A DNA stretch of 64,000 nucleotides from assembly GCF_900110915.1 (NCBI RefSeq), contig NZ_FOFG01000017.1, positions 1-64,000 of the forward strand, written 5' to 3'. The notes below the pieces were generated by a model. That model had not been told where the DNA came from. It saw only the letters and a list, made by a program, of their open reading frames with translations, and made no database searches. The stretch comes from Faunimonas pinastri (GTDB lineage: Bacteria > Pseudomonadota > Alphaproteobacteria > Rhizobiales > Afifellaceae). Position 1 is the first letter of the stretch. Each line of letters starts with the position of its first letter. Positions 9,441-18,251 of this stretch are shown here, one piece after another. The translations under genes and the position numbers were made by a program.

Positions 9441-11249
9441 ATGGCATTCGACGGCAAGCACGGCACCATGCTGAAGCTCCGCTCGCAATTGTGGTTCGAC
9501 AACCCCGACGACCGTGACATGACGGCGCTCTATATCGAGCGCTACATGAACTGGGGCATCAGCCGCGAGGAGCTGCAGTCCGGCAAGCCGATCATCGGCA
9601 TCGCGCAGTCGGGTTCGGACCTTTCGCCTTGCAACCGGCAGCACATCATCCTGGCCGAGCGCATCCGCGAGGGCATTCGCGAAGCCGGCGGCATCGCCTT
9701 CGAGTTCCCGGTCCACCCGATCCAGGAGACCGGCAAGCGGCCCGGCGCCGGTCTCGACCGCAACCTTGCCTATCTCGGACTGGTGGAAACCCTGTTCGGC
9801 TATCCGCTGGACGGCGTCGTGCTGACGACCGGCTGCGACAAGACCACGCCGTCGCAGCTGATGGCCGCCGCCACCGTCAACATCCCGGCCATTGCGCTCT
9901 CCGTCGGCCCGATGCTGAACGGCTGGTACAAGGGCATGCGCACCGGCTCCGGCACCATCAAGTGGGCGGCCAAGAAGCTGAAGACCACCGGCGAGATCAC
10001 CGAGGAACAGTATATCGACCTCGTGGCGTCGTCCGCTCCCTCCCCGGGCTTCTGCAACACCATGGGCACGGCCACGACCATGAACTCGCTGGCCGAGGCG
10101 CTGGGCATGATGCTGCCCGGCTCCGCCGTGATCCCCGCGCCGCACAAGGACCGTGCGGCCATGGCCTATTTCACGGGCAAGCGCATCGTGGAAATGGTGT
10201 GGGAGGACCTGAAGCCTTCCGACATCATGACGCGCGAGGCATTCGAGAACGCCATCGTGGTGAACTCCGCCATCGGCGGCTCCACCAACGCGCCGATCCA
10301 CCTCAACGCCATTGCCCGCCATCTCGGTATCGAGCTCAATAACGACGACTGGGAGAAGATCGGCCACCACATTCCCCTGCTCGTCGACATGCAGCCGGCC
10401 GGCCGCTTCCTCGGCGAGGAATTCCACCGCGCCGGCGGCGTCCCGGCTGTCGTGGCGGAGCTGATGGCGCATGGCGAACTGCCGCATCCGCAGGCCCTGA
10501 CGGTCAACGGCAAGAGCATGGGCGAGAACTGCGAAAGCAAGTTCGCCGAGGACCGCGAGGTCATCCGGACCTACGACGAGCCGATGCTGACCGAGGCGGG
10601 CTTCCTCAACATGAAGGGCAACCTCTTCGGGTCCGCCATCATGAAGACCAGCGTGATCTCCGCGCAGTTCCGCCAGCTCTTCCTCTCCAATCCCGAGGAT
10701 CCCGAGGCGTTCGAGGGCAAGGCCTTCGTCTTCAACGGGCGCGAGGACTACCACAATCGCATCGACGATCCGTCGCTCGGCATCGACGAGCACACGATCC
10801 TGGTGATCCGCGGCGAGGGCATGATCGGCCATCCCGGCGCGGCGGAGGTGGTCAACATGGACCCGCCGAAGTACCTGCTGGAGAAGGGCATCAACGAGCT
10901 TCCCTGCATCGGCGACGGCCGGCAGTCCGGCACGTCCGGCTCGCCTTCCATCCTGAACGCCTCTCCCGAGGCGGCGGCCGGCGGCGGGCTCGCGTTGCTG
11001 AAGACGGGCGACCGCATCCGCGTCGACCTCAACAAGCGCAGCGTCGACGTGCTGATCTCCGACGAGGAACTGGCCTCCCGACGGGCCGAACTCGACGGCA
11101 AGATGCCGGATTACATTCCGGCTTCGCAAACGCCGTGGCAGGAGATCCAGCGCTCCATCGTCGGCCAGATGGACGAGGGCATGGTGCTGAAGCCGGCGGT
11201 CAAGTACCGCGACGTCGCGCACAAGTTCCGCCCGGCCGACAATCACTGA
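9441..11249 (+). CDS. xylD: IlvD/Edd-family sugar-acid dehydratase, D-xylonate dehydratase-like
   Basis: A 602-residue member of the dihydroxy-acid/sugar-acid dehydratase family. Such enzymes remove water from aldonic acids such as D-xylonate or L-arabinonate to give 2-keto-3-deoxy acids, using an Fe-S cluster and Mg2+. The three cluster cysteines are Cys64 (SPCNR), Cys132 (TTGCDKTT) and Cys205 (GFCNTMGTA). The opening [20 protein letters not shown] and the C-terminal VKYRDVAHK recall Caulobacter XylD more than IlvD or Edd. The start is ATG 9441, just after a GAGGAA site. An upstream start at 9393 lacks one. No sugar dehydrogenase, lactonase or keto-acid dehydratase gene is adjacent, so the exact substrate is not fixed by context. 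A hairpin terminator follows. Confidence 0.85.
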   Translation: MAFDGKHGTMLKLRSQLWFDNPDDRDMTALYIERYMNWGISREELQSGKPIIGIAQSGSDLSPCNRQHIILAERIREGIREAGGIAFEFPVHPIQETGKRPGAGLDRNLAYLGLVETLFGYPLDGVVLTTGCDKTTPSQLMAAATVNIPAIALSVGPMLNGWYKGMRTGSGTIKWAAKKLKTTGEITEEQYIDLVASSAPSPGFCNTMGTATTMNSLAEALGMMLPGSAVIPAPHKDRAAMAYFTGKRIVEMVWEDLKPSDIMTREAFENAIVVNSAIGGSTNAPIHLNAIARHLGIELNNDDWEKIGHHIPLLVDMQPAGRFLGEEFHRAGGVPAVVAELMAHGELPHPQALTVNGKSMGENCESKFAEDREVIRTYDEPMLTEAGFLNMKGNLFGSAIMKTSVISAQFRQLFLSNPEDPEAFEGKAFVFNGREDYHNRIDDPSLGIDEHTILVIRGEGMIGHPGAAEVVNMDPPKYLLEKGINELPCIGDGRQSGTSGSPSILNASPEAAAGGGLALLKTGDRIRVDLNKRSVDVLISDEELASRRAELDGKMPDYIPASQTPWQEIQRSIVGQMDEGMVLKPAVKYRDVAHKFRPADNH

Positions 11250-11291
11250 GCGCACCTGCGGCAGCCTGCTGCCGCTCCATGCGAAGCGAAC

Positions 11292-11318
11292 GAAGCCCGG
11301 CTAATGCCGGGCTTCTCG
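11292..11318 (+). terminator. Rho-independent terminator after the xylD-like gene
   Basis: GAAGCCCGGC (11292-11301), loop TAAT, then GCCGGGCTTC (11306-11315) form a perfect 10-bp stem 42 bp past the stop codon. Only a short T-containing tail (TCGGTTT) follows, so efficiency may be moderate. Confidence 0.7.
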
Positions 11319-11363
11319 GTTTCAGCCCACTCCATCCCGTCCTCGCATTGGCAAGGAATTCCC

Positions 11364-12047
11364 ATGAGTCAGCCTGACCTCGTCCACTGGTCTTCCCGCC
11401 CGCTGCCCGATCTCTCGCCCATGCAGGGGCGCACCGTGCGCCTCGAAGCCCTCGATGGGGAACGCCACGGAGCCGATCTCTGGCAGGCGTTCGGACAGAC
11501 AGCGAATGCGACCTTCTGGGATTATCTTCCCGAGGGGCCCTTTGCCGACGAAGAGAGCTTCCGGGCCGCCCTGCTCACAGTGGAGCGGCGGCCGGACTGG
11601 ATCACCTTCGCCATCCTCGACGCGGCCTCCGGACGTGCGCTGGGATCTGCCAGCTACATGCGGATGGATCCGGCGAACGGCGTCGGCGAGGTCGGCTTCG
11701 TCACCTTCGGCGAAGGTCTCTCGCGCCGCTCGGGCGCTACGGAAGCCATGTACCTGATGGCGCGTCGGCTTTTCGACGAACTCGGCTATCGCCGCTACGA
11801 GTGGAAGTGCAACGCGCTGAACGAGCCCTCGAAGCGCGCGGCGGCCCGGCTCGGCTTCACCTACGAGGGCACGTTCCGCCAGCACATGGTCGTGAAAGGC
11901 CGCAATCGCGACACGGGGTGGTTCTCCATTCTCGACAGCGAGTGGCCCATCGTCCGCGCGGGCTTGGAACGCTGGCTGGATGCGGCTAACTTCGATGGAG
12001 AAGGACGGCAGGTACAAAGCCTGACCGAGTGCCGCGAGAACGTTTAA
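11364..12047 (+). CDS. GNAT family N-acetyltransferase, RimJ/RimL-like
   Basis: A 227-residue acetyl-CoA-dependent acetyltransferase of the RimJ/RimL/YdaF-like GNAT subgroup. The N-terminal GRTVRLEALDGERHGADLW begins the fold. The acetyl-CoA binding region lies around GFVTFGEGLSRRSGATEAMY, followed by RRYEWKCNALNEPSKRAAARLGFTYEGTFRQHMV, which is highly typical of this group. The target (protein N terminus, antibiotic or small amine) cannot be read from sequence. ATG 11364 has an AAGGAA site upstream. The stop codon overlaps the ATG of the next gene as TAATG, implying translational coupling with the metal exporter. Confidence 0.88.
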   Translation: MSQPDLVHWSSRPLPDLSPMQGRTVRLEALDGERHGADLWQAFGQTANATFWDYLPEGPFADEESFRAALLTVERRPDWITFAILDAASGRALGSASYMRMDPANGVGEVGFVTFGEGLSRRSGATEAMYLMARRLFDELGYRRYEWKCNALNEPSKRAAARLGFTYEGTFRQHMVVKGRNRDTGWFSILDSEWPIVRAGLERWLDAANFDGEGRQVQSLTECRENV

Positions 12048-13060
12048 TGGCGTCGGACAGTCACATGCATGCCGGGCACGACCACGATCATGCCGGTCAC
12101 GATCACAGCGGGCATTCCCATGCCGGGCACTCCCATGATCACGGGCACAGCCACACGCCCGAGGTGGAATCCGGCAACAAGAACCGCGTCCTCCTGGCCG
12201 CCGCCTTCACCACGCTCTTCATGGTGGTGGAAGCATTGGGGGGCATATTCTCCGGCTCGCTGGCGCTGCTGGCCGATGCCGGCCACATGCTGACGGACGC
12301 GGTCGCCCTGAGCTTCGCCTACATCGCGTATCGCGCCAGCGAGCGGCCCGGCACGCGCCACATGACCTACGGCTTCGACCGGATGAAGATCCTCGTCGCC
12401 TACACCAACGGTCTGGCGATCCTCGCCATCGCGTTGTGGATCGTGGTGGAAGCGGTCCATCGCGTCCTCAGCCCGCAGCCGGTGCTGGGCGGCTCGATGA
12501 TGGTGATCGCCGTCGTCGGCCTCATCGTGAATATCGGCTGCTTCGCGATCCTGCATGGCGGCGACCGCGAGTCGCTCAACATGCGCGGAGCCCTGCTGCA
12601 TGTGATGGGCGACCTGCTGGGCTCGGTCGGCGCCATCCTTGCCGCGGGCATCATCCTGCTCACCGGCTGGACGCTGGCCGACCCGATCCTGTCGGTCGTC
12701 GTCTCCGTGATCCTCATCAGGAGCGCTTGGTCGCTCCTGAAAGAATCCGGCGTGATCCTGATGGAAGGCGCGCCCAGCGAGACGGACCGCGACGCGATCG
12801 AAGCCGATCTTTCCGCCCATGTCGGCGAGGCCGCCGACATCCACCACATGCATGTCTGGAGCCTCGACGACCGCCAGAAGATGGCGACCCTTCACGCGCG
12901 GATGAAAGAAGGCACGGGTCCCGACGCACTGACGATGGCCATCAAGAAGCGGCTCCGCGACTTCCACGGCATCAATCACGCCACCATCCAGGTGGAGGAG
13001 AGCCCGCTCTGCCTCGATGGCCGGGAACAGGACGGCCATGCTCACGAACACGCGGCCTGA
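12047..13060 (+). CDS. CDF family divalent metal cation exporter (CzcD/ZitB-like)
   Basis: A 337-residue inner-membrane cation/proton antiporter of the cation diffusion facilitator family, probably exporting Zn2+, Co2+ or Cd2+. The N terminus is extremely His-rich (about 15 His in the first 40 residues, HDH/HSH repeats), typical of cytoplasmic metal-sensing tails. Six membrane helices follow. The metal site is visible as two HxxxD motifs, one in GHMLTDAVAL (helix 2) and one in LHVMGDLLGS (helix 5). The C-terminal cytoplasmic domain contains DIHHMHVWSLDD, and the tail ends His-rich again. The start overlaps the upstream acetyltransferase stop (TAATG). No metal-responsive regulator gene is next to it. 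Confidence 0.93.
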   Translation: MASDSHMHAGHDHDHAGHDHSGHSHAGHSHDHGHSHTPEVESGNKNRVLLAAAFTTLFMVVEALGGIFSGSLALLADAGHMLTDAVALSFAYIAYRASERPGTRHMTYGFDRMKILVAYTNGLAILAIALWIVVEAVHRVLSPQPVLGGSMMVIAVVGLIVNIGCFAILHGGDRESLNMRGALLHVMGDLLGSVGAILAAGIILLTGWTLADPILSVVVSVILIRSAWSLLKESGVILMEGAPSETDRDAIEADLSAHVGEAADIHHMHVWSLDDRQKMATLHARMKEGTGPDALTMAIKKRLRDFHGINHATIQVEESPLCLDGREQDGHAHEHAA

Positions 13061-13367
13061 TCCCGTGGTTGATCCCGTGGTTGATCCCGCATCTGATACG
13101 GGGGCCGATCCTGAAGCCCGTCCCGGGGCCGATCCACGCACGAAGCCACGACCGCATGCCCTGAAGCGCTACGAACCCTTCATCGCCGCCGCGATCCTGA
13201 TGCTGGTGATCTTCTTCGGCATGCTCTTCATGCCAAGGATCATGCTGGCGATCAGCGGCGCCGGTCCTTTCGTGGCGACCGGCGTCGCCGTCGCCTTCAT
13301 GCTGATCCTGTTCGTGGCCCTGTGGCTTCGTTCGCTGCAGCAGCGCCGGAACGCGGCGCGGGACTGA
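13038..13367 (+). CDS. Small membrane protein of unknown function with DP-rich N terminus
   Basis: No family recognised. The 109-residue product has an N-terminal hydrophilic part with an Asp-Pro repeat (DPVVDPVVDP) encoded by a 12-bp tandem repeat (unit TGATCCCGTGGT at 13058-13081 plus a partial third copy). Two hydrophobic helices follow (roughly AAAILMLVIFFGMLFMP and GPFVATGVAVAFMLILFVAL) and a basic C terminus. The frame opens inside the end of the metal exporter gene. ATG 13038 has a weak GGACGG upstream, and ATG 13017 is an alternative. The 3' end overlaps the convergent helicase gene by 71 bp. The position suggests cotranscription with the exporter, but a functional link is speculative. 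Confidence 0.65.
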   Translation: MLTNTRPDPVVDPVVDPASDTGADPEARPGADPRTKPRPHALKRYEPFIAAAILMLVIFFGMLFMPRIMLAISGAGPFVATGVAVAFMLILFVALWLRSLQQRRNAARD

Positions 13368-16300
13368 CCCCGACGGCAGGCTTCGGCCGCGCCCTGACGA
13401 TACGGCCGCCACGTTCGGCCAGCATCTTTTCGGCAAGCAGGCTTTCAAGGCGCTGTTCCATGGCCGTGCGGAGGGGCGCGCTGGTCGCCCGGAAGCCCAT
13501 CCGGCGGCCGGCCGCGATGGCGAGATCCTTGCGCGGCGCCCCGAAATTGCGGTCGATTTCGGCCATCAGCGCGGCATCCACTTCGGCGGGAGGTAGCATG
13601 TCCGGCTTGCGAAGCGATGGCGACCGCGTCGCGGAGCGGTCGCGCACGACGACGTCTTTGCCGGGCACGGCGTAAAACGGACCGCCTTCGATCCGGCCGT
13701 CGTCACACGCCTGTGCGAGCCCTGCCAGGACGGCCTCGCGGATGCGGCTACCGGCGCGGGCAAGGCCCCACGCGGTTCGCACACGCACGATGATCTCGTC
13801 GGAATGAACGGGACCTTCGATCTCCACGATGCCTGCGACCACGTCCGCCATCTCGGCAACCGAGAGTTCCGGCGGTTCGCGCTCGCGATCCACCGCGGGG
13901 GCTGCTTCCTCGTAGGGCGTCGGTGGCGGCTCCGGCTCGCGTTCCACGGCGGCGCTTTCGGTGGGAATGGCGGCGAACTCCTCGCCGTCGAACCCGTCGG
14001 CCGCTTGCCGCGCGCTCTCGCCGTCGCGCGTCCGCCAGGTTGTCACCGCCTGTTCGATGGCGGCTTCCACCTTCCTCAGCTCCTCCTCCGGGCGCAGATA
14101 CCAGTCGGTGCTCCAGATGCGGTGGATCACCCAGCCATGTGCCTCCAGAACCTGCTGGCGAAGCCGGTCGCGATCGCGCGCGGAGCGGGAGGAATGATAC
14201 TGCGCGCCGTCGCATTCGATACCGAGGAGGAAGCGGCCCGGCTTTTCCGCGTCAGCGATCGCAAGATCCACGAAGAAACCGGCGGAACCGATCTGCAACC
14301 GCACGTCGTGGCCACGGGCGCGCAGCCTTGAGGCGACCTCCTCCTCGAAGGGGGAGTCCGGGCCCCGCCCGCTTTCCTCGGTGCCGGCGAACTGGCCGCT
14401 CTCGGCGAAAGCGAGGAAGGTCTTCAGCGCCGCCACGCCGCGCGACTTCGTGCGCTCCAGGTCGATATCGTCGCCCTGCATGTTGGTGAACACCTCGCAG
14501 CGCAGCTTGGCGCGCGAGATCAGCACGTTGAGACGGCGCTCGCCCCCCTCCCCGTTCAGCGGACCGAAGCTCATGGACGCATAGCCCTGCGCATCCTTGC
14601 CGTAGCCGACGGAGATAAAGATCACGTCGCGCTCGTCACCCTGGATATTCTCCAGGTTCTTGACGAAGAACGGCTCGATCTTCGGCCCGAAGAAACTTTC
14701 CAGCTCCGGGTTCTCGCGACGCAGGAGTTCCAGCCGGTTCAGGATCGCCTCGCGCTGCGCGGTGGAGAAGGTCGCGACGCCCAGGCTCTCTTCGGGATGC
14801 TCGCGAGCGTGCCGGATCACCGCGGCCGCGACCGCATCCGCCTCGCGGGGATTGGTGCGCGAGCCGCCCCGCTCATAGGCGGTGTCGGGCAGATAGCGGA
14901 ACTTCAGCCCGATGCCGGGCACCCCGTCATAGGGGCTCGGCACGATGAAGAGACGGTTCTCGTAGAACTCGCGATTGGAGACGGCGATCAGCGACTGGTG
15001 CTTCGACCGGTAGTGCCAGTTCAGCATCCGCGTCGGCGCGCCCTTGGCGAGGCAGAGATCGAGGATGCTTTCCGCATCGCGCGCGCGGAAGGTGTCCTCG
15101 TCGTCCTCGTCCGGCTCGTCGGCCTCGCTGGTGAGCTTGGCGAAGAAGCGCGTGGGAGGCAGCTGCTTCTCGTCGCCCACCACGACGATCTGATTGGCAC
15201 GCGCGACGGCGCCCAGCGCATCCACCGGTTCGATCTGCGAGGCTTCGTCGATCACCAGCAGATCGAACGACACCGCTCCGGGCTTCAGGAACTGCGCCAC
15301 GGAAAGCGGGCTCATCATGAAGACCGGCTTCAGCCGCTGGATGACCGGTCCGGCTTTTTCCAGCAATTGCCGGATCGGCAGATGCCTCTGCTTCTTGGCG
15401 AACTCGCCGGCGAGCACCGCCAGCGCCGAACCGGCCGATCCCGCCCCACGCGGCAGGTCGAAGCCGTGCCGGTGGGCGATCTCCTGCCGGGCCAGCGCGA
15501 TGCGCCGACGGTCCAGTTCGGCGAACTGGGTGATCAACCGGTTCTGGCTGTCCCCGTCGAACCCTCGCAGGGCCGGATAGCGCGCGAAAAGGTGCCGGCG
15601 CATGGCGTCGTGGAACGCGGCATCGAAGGTCGGCAGCAGCGTCTTGTCGTCGAGGCCGCCGTCGAGCACCCCTTCCACGAAGCCACCGAGCCCGAGCGCG
15701 TCCGCCTTGCGGCCGCCTTCGAGGAAGGAGATCCAGCGGGAAAGCTGTTCCGGCGCGGCGAGCCAGCCGTCGATCCTCTCGGAGAGGTCCTGAGGAGCCA
15801 CGTCCCCCAGGTTCGCCGCCCCGAAGGCACGGCCGAGATCGAGATCCAGCCGGTCGACGATAGCCCGGAACCCGGAGAGCAGATCCGGCAGCACGACGGT
15901 CAGGAGCGACTGCGCGGCCGCAACCGGGGCGATGTCCGCGAGCCTCGGGAAAGCGGACCAGAACTCGTCCGGCAGATTGCCGTTCGCCTCGCGCCAGGAA
16001 AGCACGGCCCGCAGCCGATCCCAGTCGGAGTTCTCTCCTTGCCAGAGCGGACCGAAGGCAGCCCCAAGCGACTGCTCCGTCTCGGATATGCGGCGGGCTT
16101 TCTGCGCCTCCATCATGCGGTCGAGAAGAGCGAGCTGCTCGGAAGCCGATTTCGGCGGCTCCTCGCGCAGGCAGGAGCGGAAGAGCCGCATCTGCGCCCG
16201 GTAGCCGCCATCCACGAAGCGGAAGAGACTGTCGCCCTTCAGCGCGATCGCCGTGCGGATCGGCAGGAGGTCCATATCCCACGCCGCCGGAACGAAGACG

Positions 16301-18144
16301 GCTTCCAGCGCGGCCTTGATGCCGCTGACCTGCCGCCCCGCCGCAACCAGCGCGGCGAGCTTGCCGCGCTCGCCCTGCCAGGCCGGATGCGCCAGGATCG
16401 CCCGCTCGCTTTCCGGGAAGGTAACGGCCGCGTCGAGCACGCGCAGCGAATGGACGAGGGTGTCGAGGGTGCCCGGCTCCGGAATGCCGAGGGCCGGCAT
16501 GATGGCGGCTGCGACGCGCGCCTCCTCCAGATGCCGCCGGAGCTTGCCGATCCTGTCCTGTATTTCCGACACCTCGGCGGGATCGAGCGGGCCGGAGCGC
16601 ACGCCACGCCAGACATGCTGGGCAGGACTGCCGACAGTTCGGATGCGAGCGACGAGTTCGTCCAGGGCGTCGCGTCGCGCCTGTCGTTGTGCCGGCGTCC
16701 AGCTGGCTGCCGGCTGCAAGGGATACCCGGGCAAGCCGGGCCCGTCCTGCAGCCGGATCAATTCGCCAAAAATCTGGTAGGGCGTGAGGCGCGAGGGCTC
16801 CAGCGGCGTATGCAGCAGTTCTGCGTGCGCGTTCAGGGTGTCGCGAGCGGCGGTCAGGCGCTCAAGCGTCGTGTCGTCGCCGTCGAGCCGGCCGGGGTCG
16901 ATGTCGCGGGTACGCTTGAGTTCGTCCAGCAGCGTGCGCTTGGTCGCCTTGTGCGAATGCAGCTCCAGTGCCAGCGCGCCGAGGCCCACGGAGCGCAGCC
17001 GGCGATGCACGACGTCCAGCGCCGCCATCTTCTCCGCCACGAAGAGCACGGTTTTTCCCCGCGCCGCCGCTGCCGCGATGATATTGGCGATGGTCTGCGA
17101 CTTGCCGGTGCCGGGCGGTCCCTTGACGACCAGCGTGCGGCCCCGCGCCGCTTCCTCGATCACCACGGCCTGCGAACTGTCGGCATCCAGAACATGCTGC
17201 ATGGCGACCGGCGGGATGACGGCATCGATCCGCGCCTCGTCGCCCGGGATCAGCGGTTCGCTGGCGGGGAAACCGTCCCGCAGAAGCGCGCGGACCATCA
17301 GGTGATCGTCGATCGCCAGCCCGTCCGGCCAGTTTTCCGGATCGAGATCGCGGTACATCAGGAATTTGGCGAAGGAGAAGAAGCCGAGCACCATGGCATC
17401 CGGCAGCACGTCCCATTTCGGCTTGGACGCGACGGCCTGCGTCACGCCGGCGATATAGGCGGCGACGTCGAGTTCGTCCTCGTCGGCGAAATCTTCCAGC
17501 AGGATGCCGAATTCGTTGCGGAGCTTGGCCTGCAGCGTCAGGTTCGGCGAGGCCGGTTCCCCGCGCGTCTTCAGCTTGAATTTTTCGGCGGCCGTGGTGC
17601 GCTCCAGCTGCACCGGCAACAGCACCAAAGGCGCCTGACGCACGGTTTCGGAGCTGTCGCTCTCCGTCCAGCGAAGCAGGCCGAGCGCGAGGTAAAGGAC
17701 GTTGACGCCCTGCTCCTCCTCAAGCGTGCGGGAATTGTACCAGATGTCGAGGAGCCGCTTCTGCAGCCCTTCGGAGCTGAGCCTGGTCTGCAGCTTGAGA
17801 TCGGAGTGCCGCTTGAGGACGCCGCGCTCGTCGACCTCGTCCTCGCCCTTGTCGCCGTTCTCCGGCTGTGGCAGCGCCAGGTATTCGGCGCCCTCTTCGG
17901 CGAGCCCCTCGGCTTCGTCGGCTTCCGTCTCGGGCTCGTTGCCGGCGAGAAACGCGAACCTGCGCCCCTCGCCGAGCAGGCGATGCACCTCGGCGGTCTT
18001 CTCGCCGACGATCTCGATGGCGCGGTTGTTCTTCGTCCTGAGCGGGACGTTCAGCAGCCGGTTGCGCGTGGACAGGTCCAGCAGCGCCAATCGATCCCGC
18101 ATCAGGCGGTCGCGCAGGGAGGCCGCTGCAGGAGCCTCGCTCAT
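13297..18144 (-). CDS. Giant DUF4011/SF1 helicase/DUF559-like nuclease/DUF3320 protein
   Basis: A 1615-residue multidomain protein. The N-terminal 150 residues form a DUF4011-like module (LLDLSTRNRLLNVPL, LLDIWYNSRTLEEEQGVNVLYLALGLLRW). A superfamily 1 helicase follows, with Walker A GPPGTGKS (Lys348), a long insertion, Walker B LLVIDEAS (Asp966-Glu967), GDEKQLPPTRFF, WHYRSKH, FSTAQREAI, IQGDERDVIFISVGYG and RRLNVLISRAK. Around 1260-1360 lies a Vsr/DUF559-type nuclease (SPFEEEVASRLRARGHDV, then Glu1310-Cys-Asp1312 in GIECDGAQYH, HRIWSTDWY). DUF3320-like and winged-helix-like segments end the protein. Together these suggest an ATP-driven DNA translocase with a nicking or cleaving domain. Proteins of this DUF4011-helicase-Vsr type have been reported as single-gene antiviral systems (named Hhe, from memory). 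ATG 18144 follows a GGAGAAGGA site, while 18165 is an upstream alternative. Its 3' end overlaps the convergent small membrane gene. Confidence 0.85.
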   Translation of the reverse strand: MSEAPAAASLRDRLMRDRLALLDLSTRNRLLNVPLRTKNNRAIEIVGEKTAEVHRLLGEGRRFAFLAGNEPETEADEAEGLAEEGAEYLALPQPENGDKGEDEVDERGVLKRHSDLKLQTRLSSEGLQKRLLDIWYNSRTLEEEQGVNVLYLALGLLRWTESDSSETVRQAPLVLLPVQLERTTAAEKFKLKTRGEPASPNLTLQAKLRNEFGILLEDFADEDELDVAAYIAGVTQAVASKPKWDVLPDAMVLGFFSFAKFLMYRDLDPENWPDGLAIDDHLMVRALLRDGFPASEPLIPGDEARIDAVIPPVAMQHVLDADSSQAVVIEEAARGRTLVVKGPPGTGKSQTIANIIAAAAARGKTVLFVAEKMAALDVVHRRLRSVGLGALALELHSHKATKRTLLDELKRTRDIDPGRLDGDDTTLERLTAARDTLNAHAELLHTPLEPSRLTPYQIFGELIRLQDGPGLPGYPLQPAASWTPAQRQARRDALDELVARIRTVGSPAQHVWRGVRSGPLDPAEVSEIQDRIGKLRRHLEEARVAAAIMPALGIPEPGTLDTLVHSLRVLDAAVTFPESERAILAHPAWQGERGKLAALVAAGRQVSGIKAALEAVFVPAAWDMDLLPIRTAIALKGDSLFRFVDGGYRAQMRLFRSCLREEPPKSASEQLALLDRMMEAQKARRISETEQSLGAAFGPLWQGENSDWDRLRAVLSWREANGNLPDEFWSAFPRLADIAPVAAAQSLLTVVLPDLLSGFRAIVDRLDLDLGRAFGAANLGDVAPQDLSERIDGWLAAPEQLSRWISFLEGGRKADALGLGGFVEGVLDGGLDDKTLLPTFDAAFHDAMRRHLFARYPALRGFDGDSQNRLITQFAELDRRRIALARQEIAHRHGFDLPRGAGSAGSALAVLAGEFAKKQRHLPIRQLLEKAGPVIQRLKPVFMMSPLSVAQFLKPGAVSFDLLVIDEASQIEPVDALGAVARANQIVVVGDEKQLPPTRFFAKLTSEADEPDEDDEDTFRARDAESILDLCLAKGAPTRMLNWHYRSKHQSLIAVSNREFYENRLFIVPSPYDGVPGIGLKFRYLPDTAYERGGSRTNPREADAVAAAVIRHAREHPEESLGVATFSTAQREAILNRLELLRRENPELESFFGPKIEPFFVKNLENIQGDERDVIFISVGYGKDAQGYASMSFGPLNGEGGERRLNVLISRAKLRCEVFTNMQGDDIDLERTKSRGVAALKTFLAFAESGQFAGTEESGRGPDSPFEEEVASRLRARGHDVRLQIGSAGFFVDLAIADAEKPGRFLLGIECDGAQYHSSRSARDRDRLRQQVLEAHGWVIHRIWSTDWYLRPEEELRKVEAAIEQAVTTWRTRDGESARQAADGFDGEEFAAIPTESAAVEREPEPPPTPYEEAAPAVDREREPPELSVAEMADVVAGIVEIEGPVHSDEIIVRVRTAWGLARAGSRIREAVLAGLAQACDDGRIEGGPFYAVPGKDVVVRDRSATRSPSLRKPDMLPPAEVDAALMAEIDRNFGAPRKDLAIAAGRRMGFRATSAPLRTAMEQRLESLLAEKMLAERGGRIVRARPKPAVGVSPAPRSGAAAANEATGPRTGSA

Positions 18145-18251
18145 GGTGAAATCCTTCTCCGACATTGCCGGAGATTAGCCGAGCGGAGGGGCTAGGCAAA
18201 CCCGTCCGTGCCGCGCCGTGGGGTAGTCAGGCGCGGCACGGGGATAAGTCT

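Noticed and set aside
9399-11255. A 618-residue minus-strand frame opposite the xylD-like gene
   Set aside because: Arg/Asp/Val/His-rich composition is typical of an antisense shadow, and the plus-strand product is a clear dehydratase.
12047-18144. A mobile defence island at the exporter-helicase region
   Set aside because: No integrase, transposase, tRNA boundary, direct flanking repeats or shift in base composition was seen.
14797-18195. An 1132-residue open frame on the plus strand opposite the helicase
   Set aside because: It mirrors the codon structure of the real minus-strand gene, shows no family motif and has no ribosome-binding site. Long antisense frames are common in GC-rich DNA.
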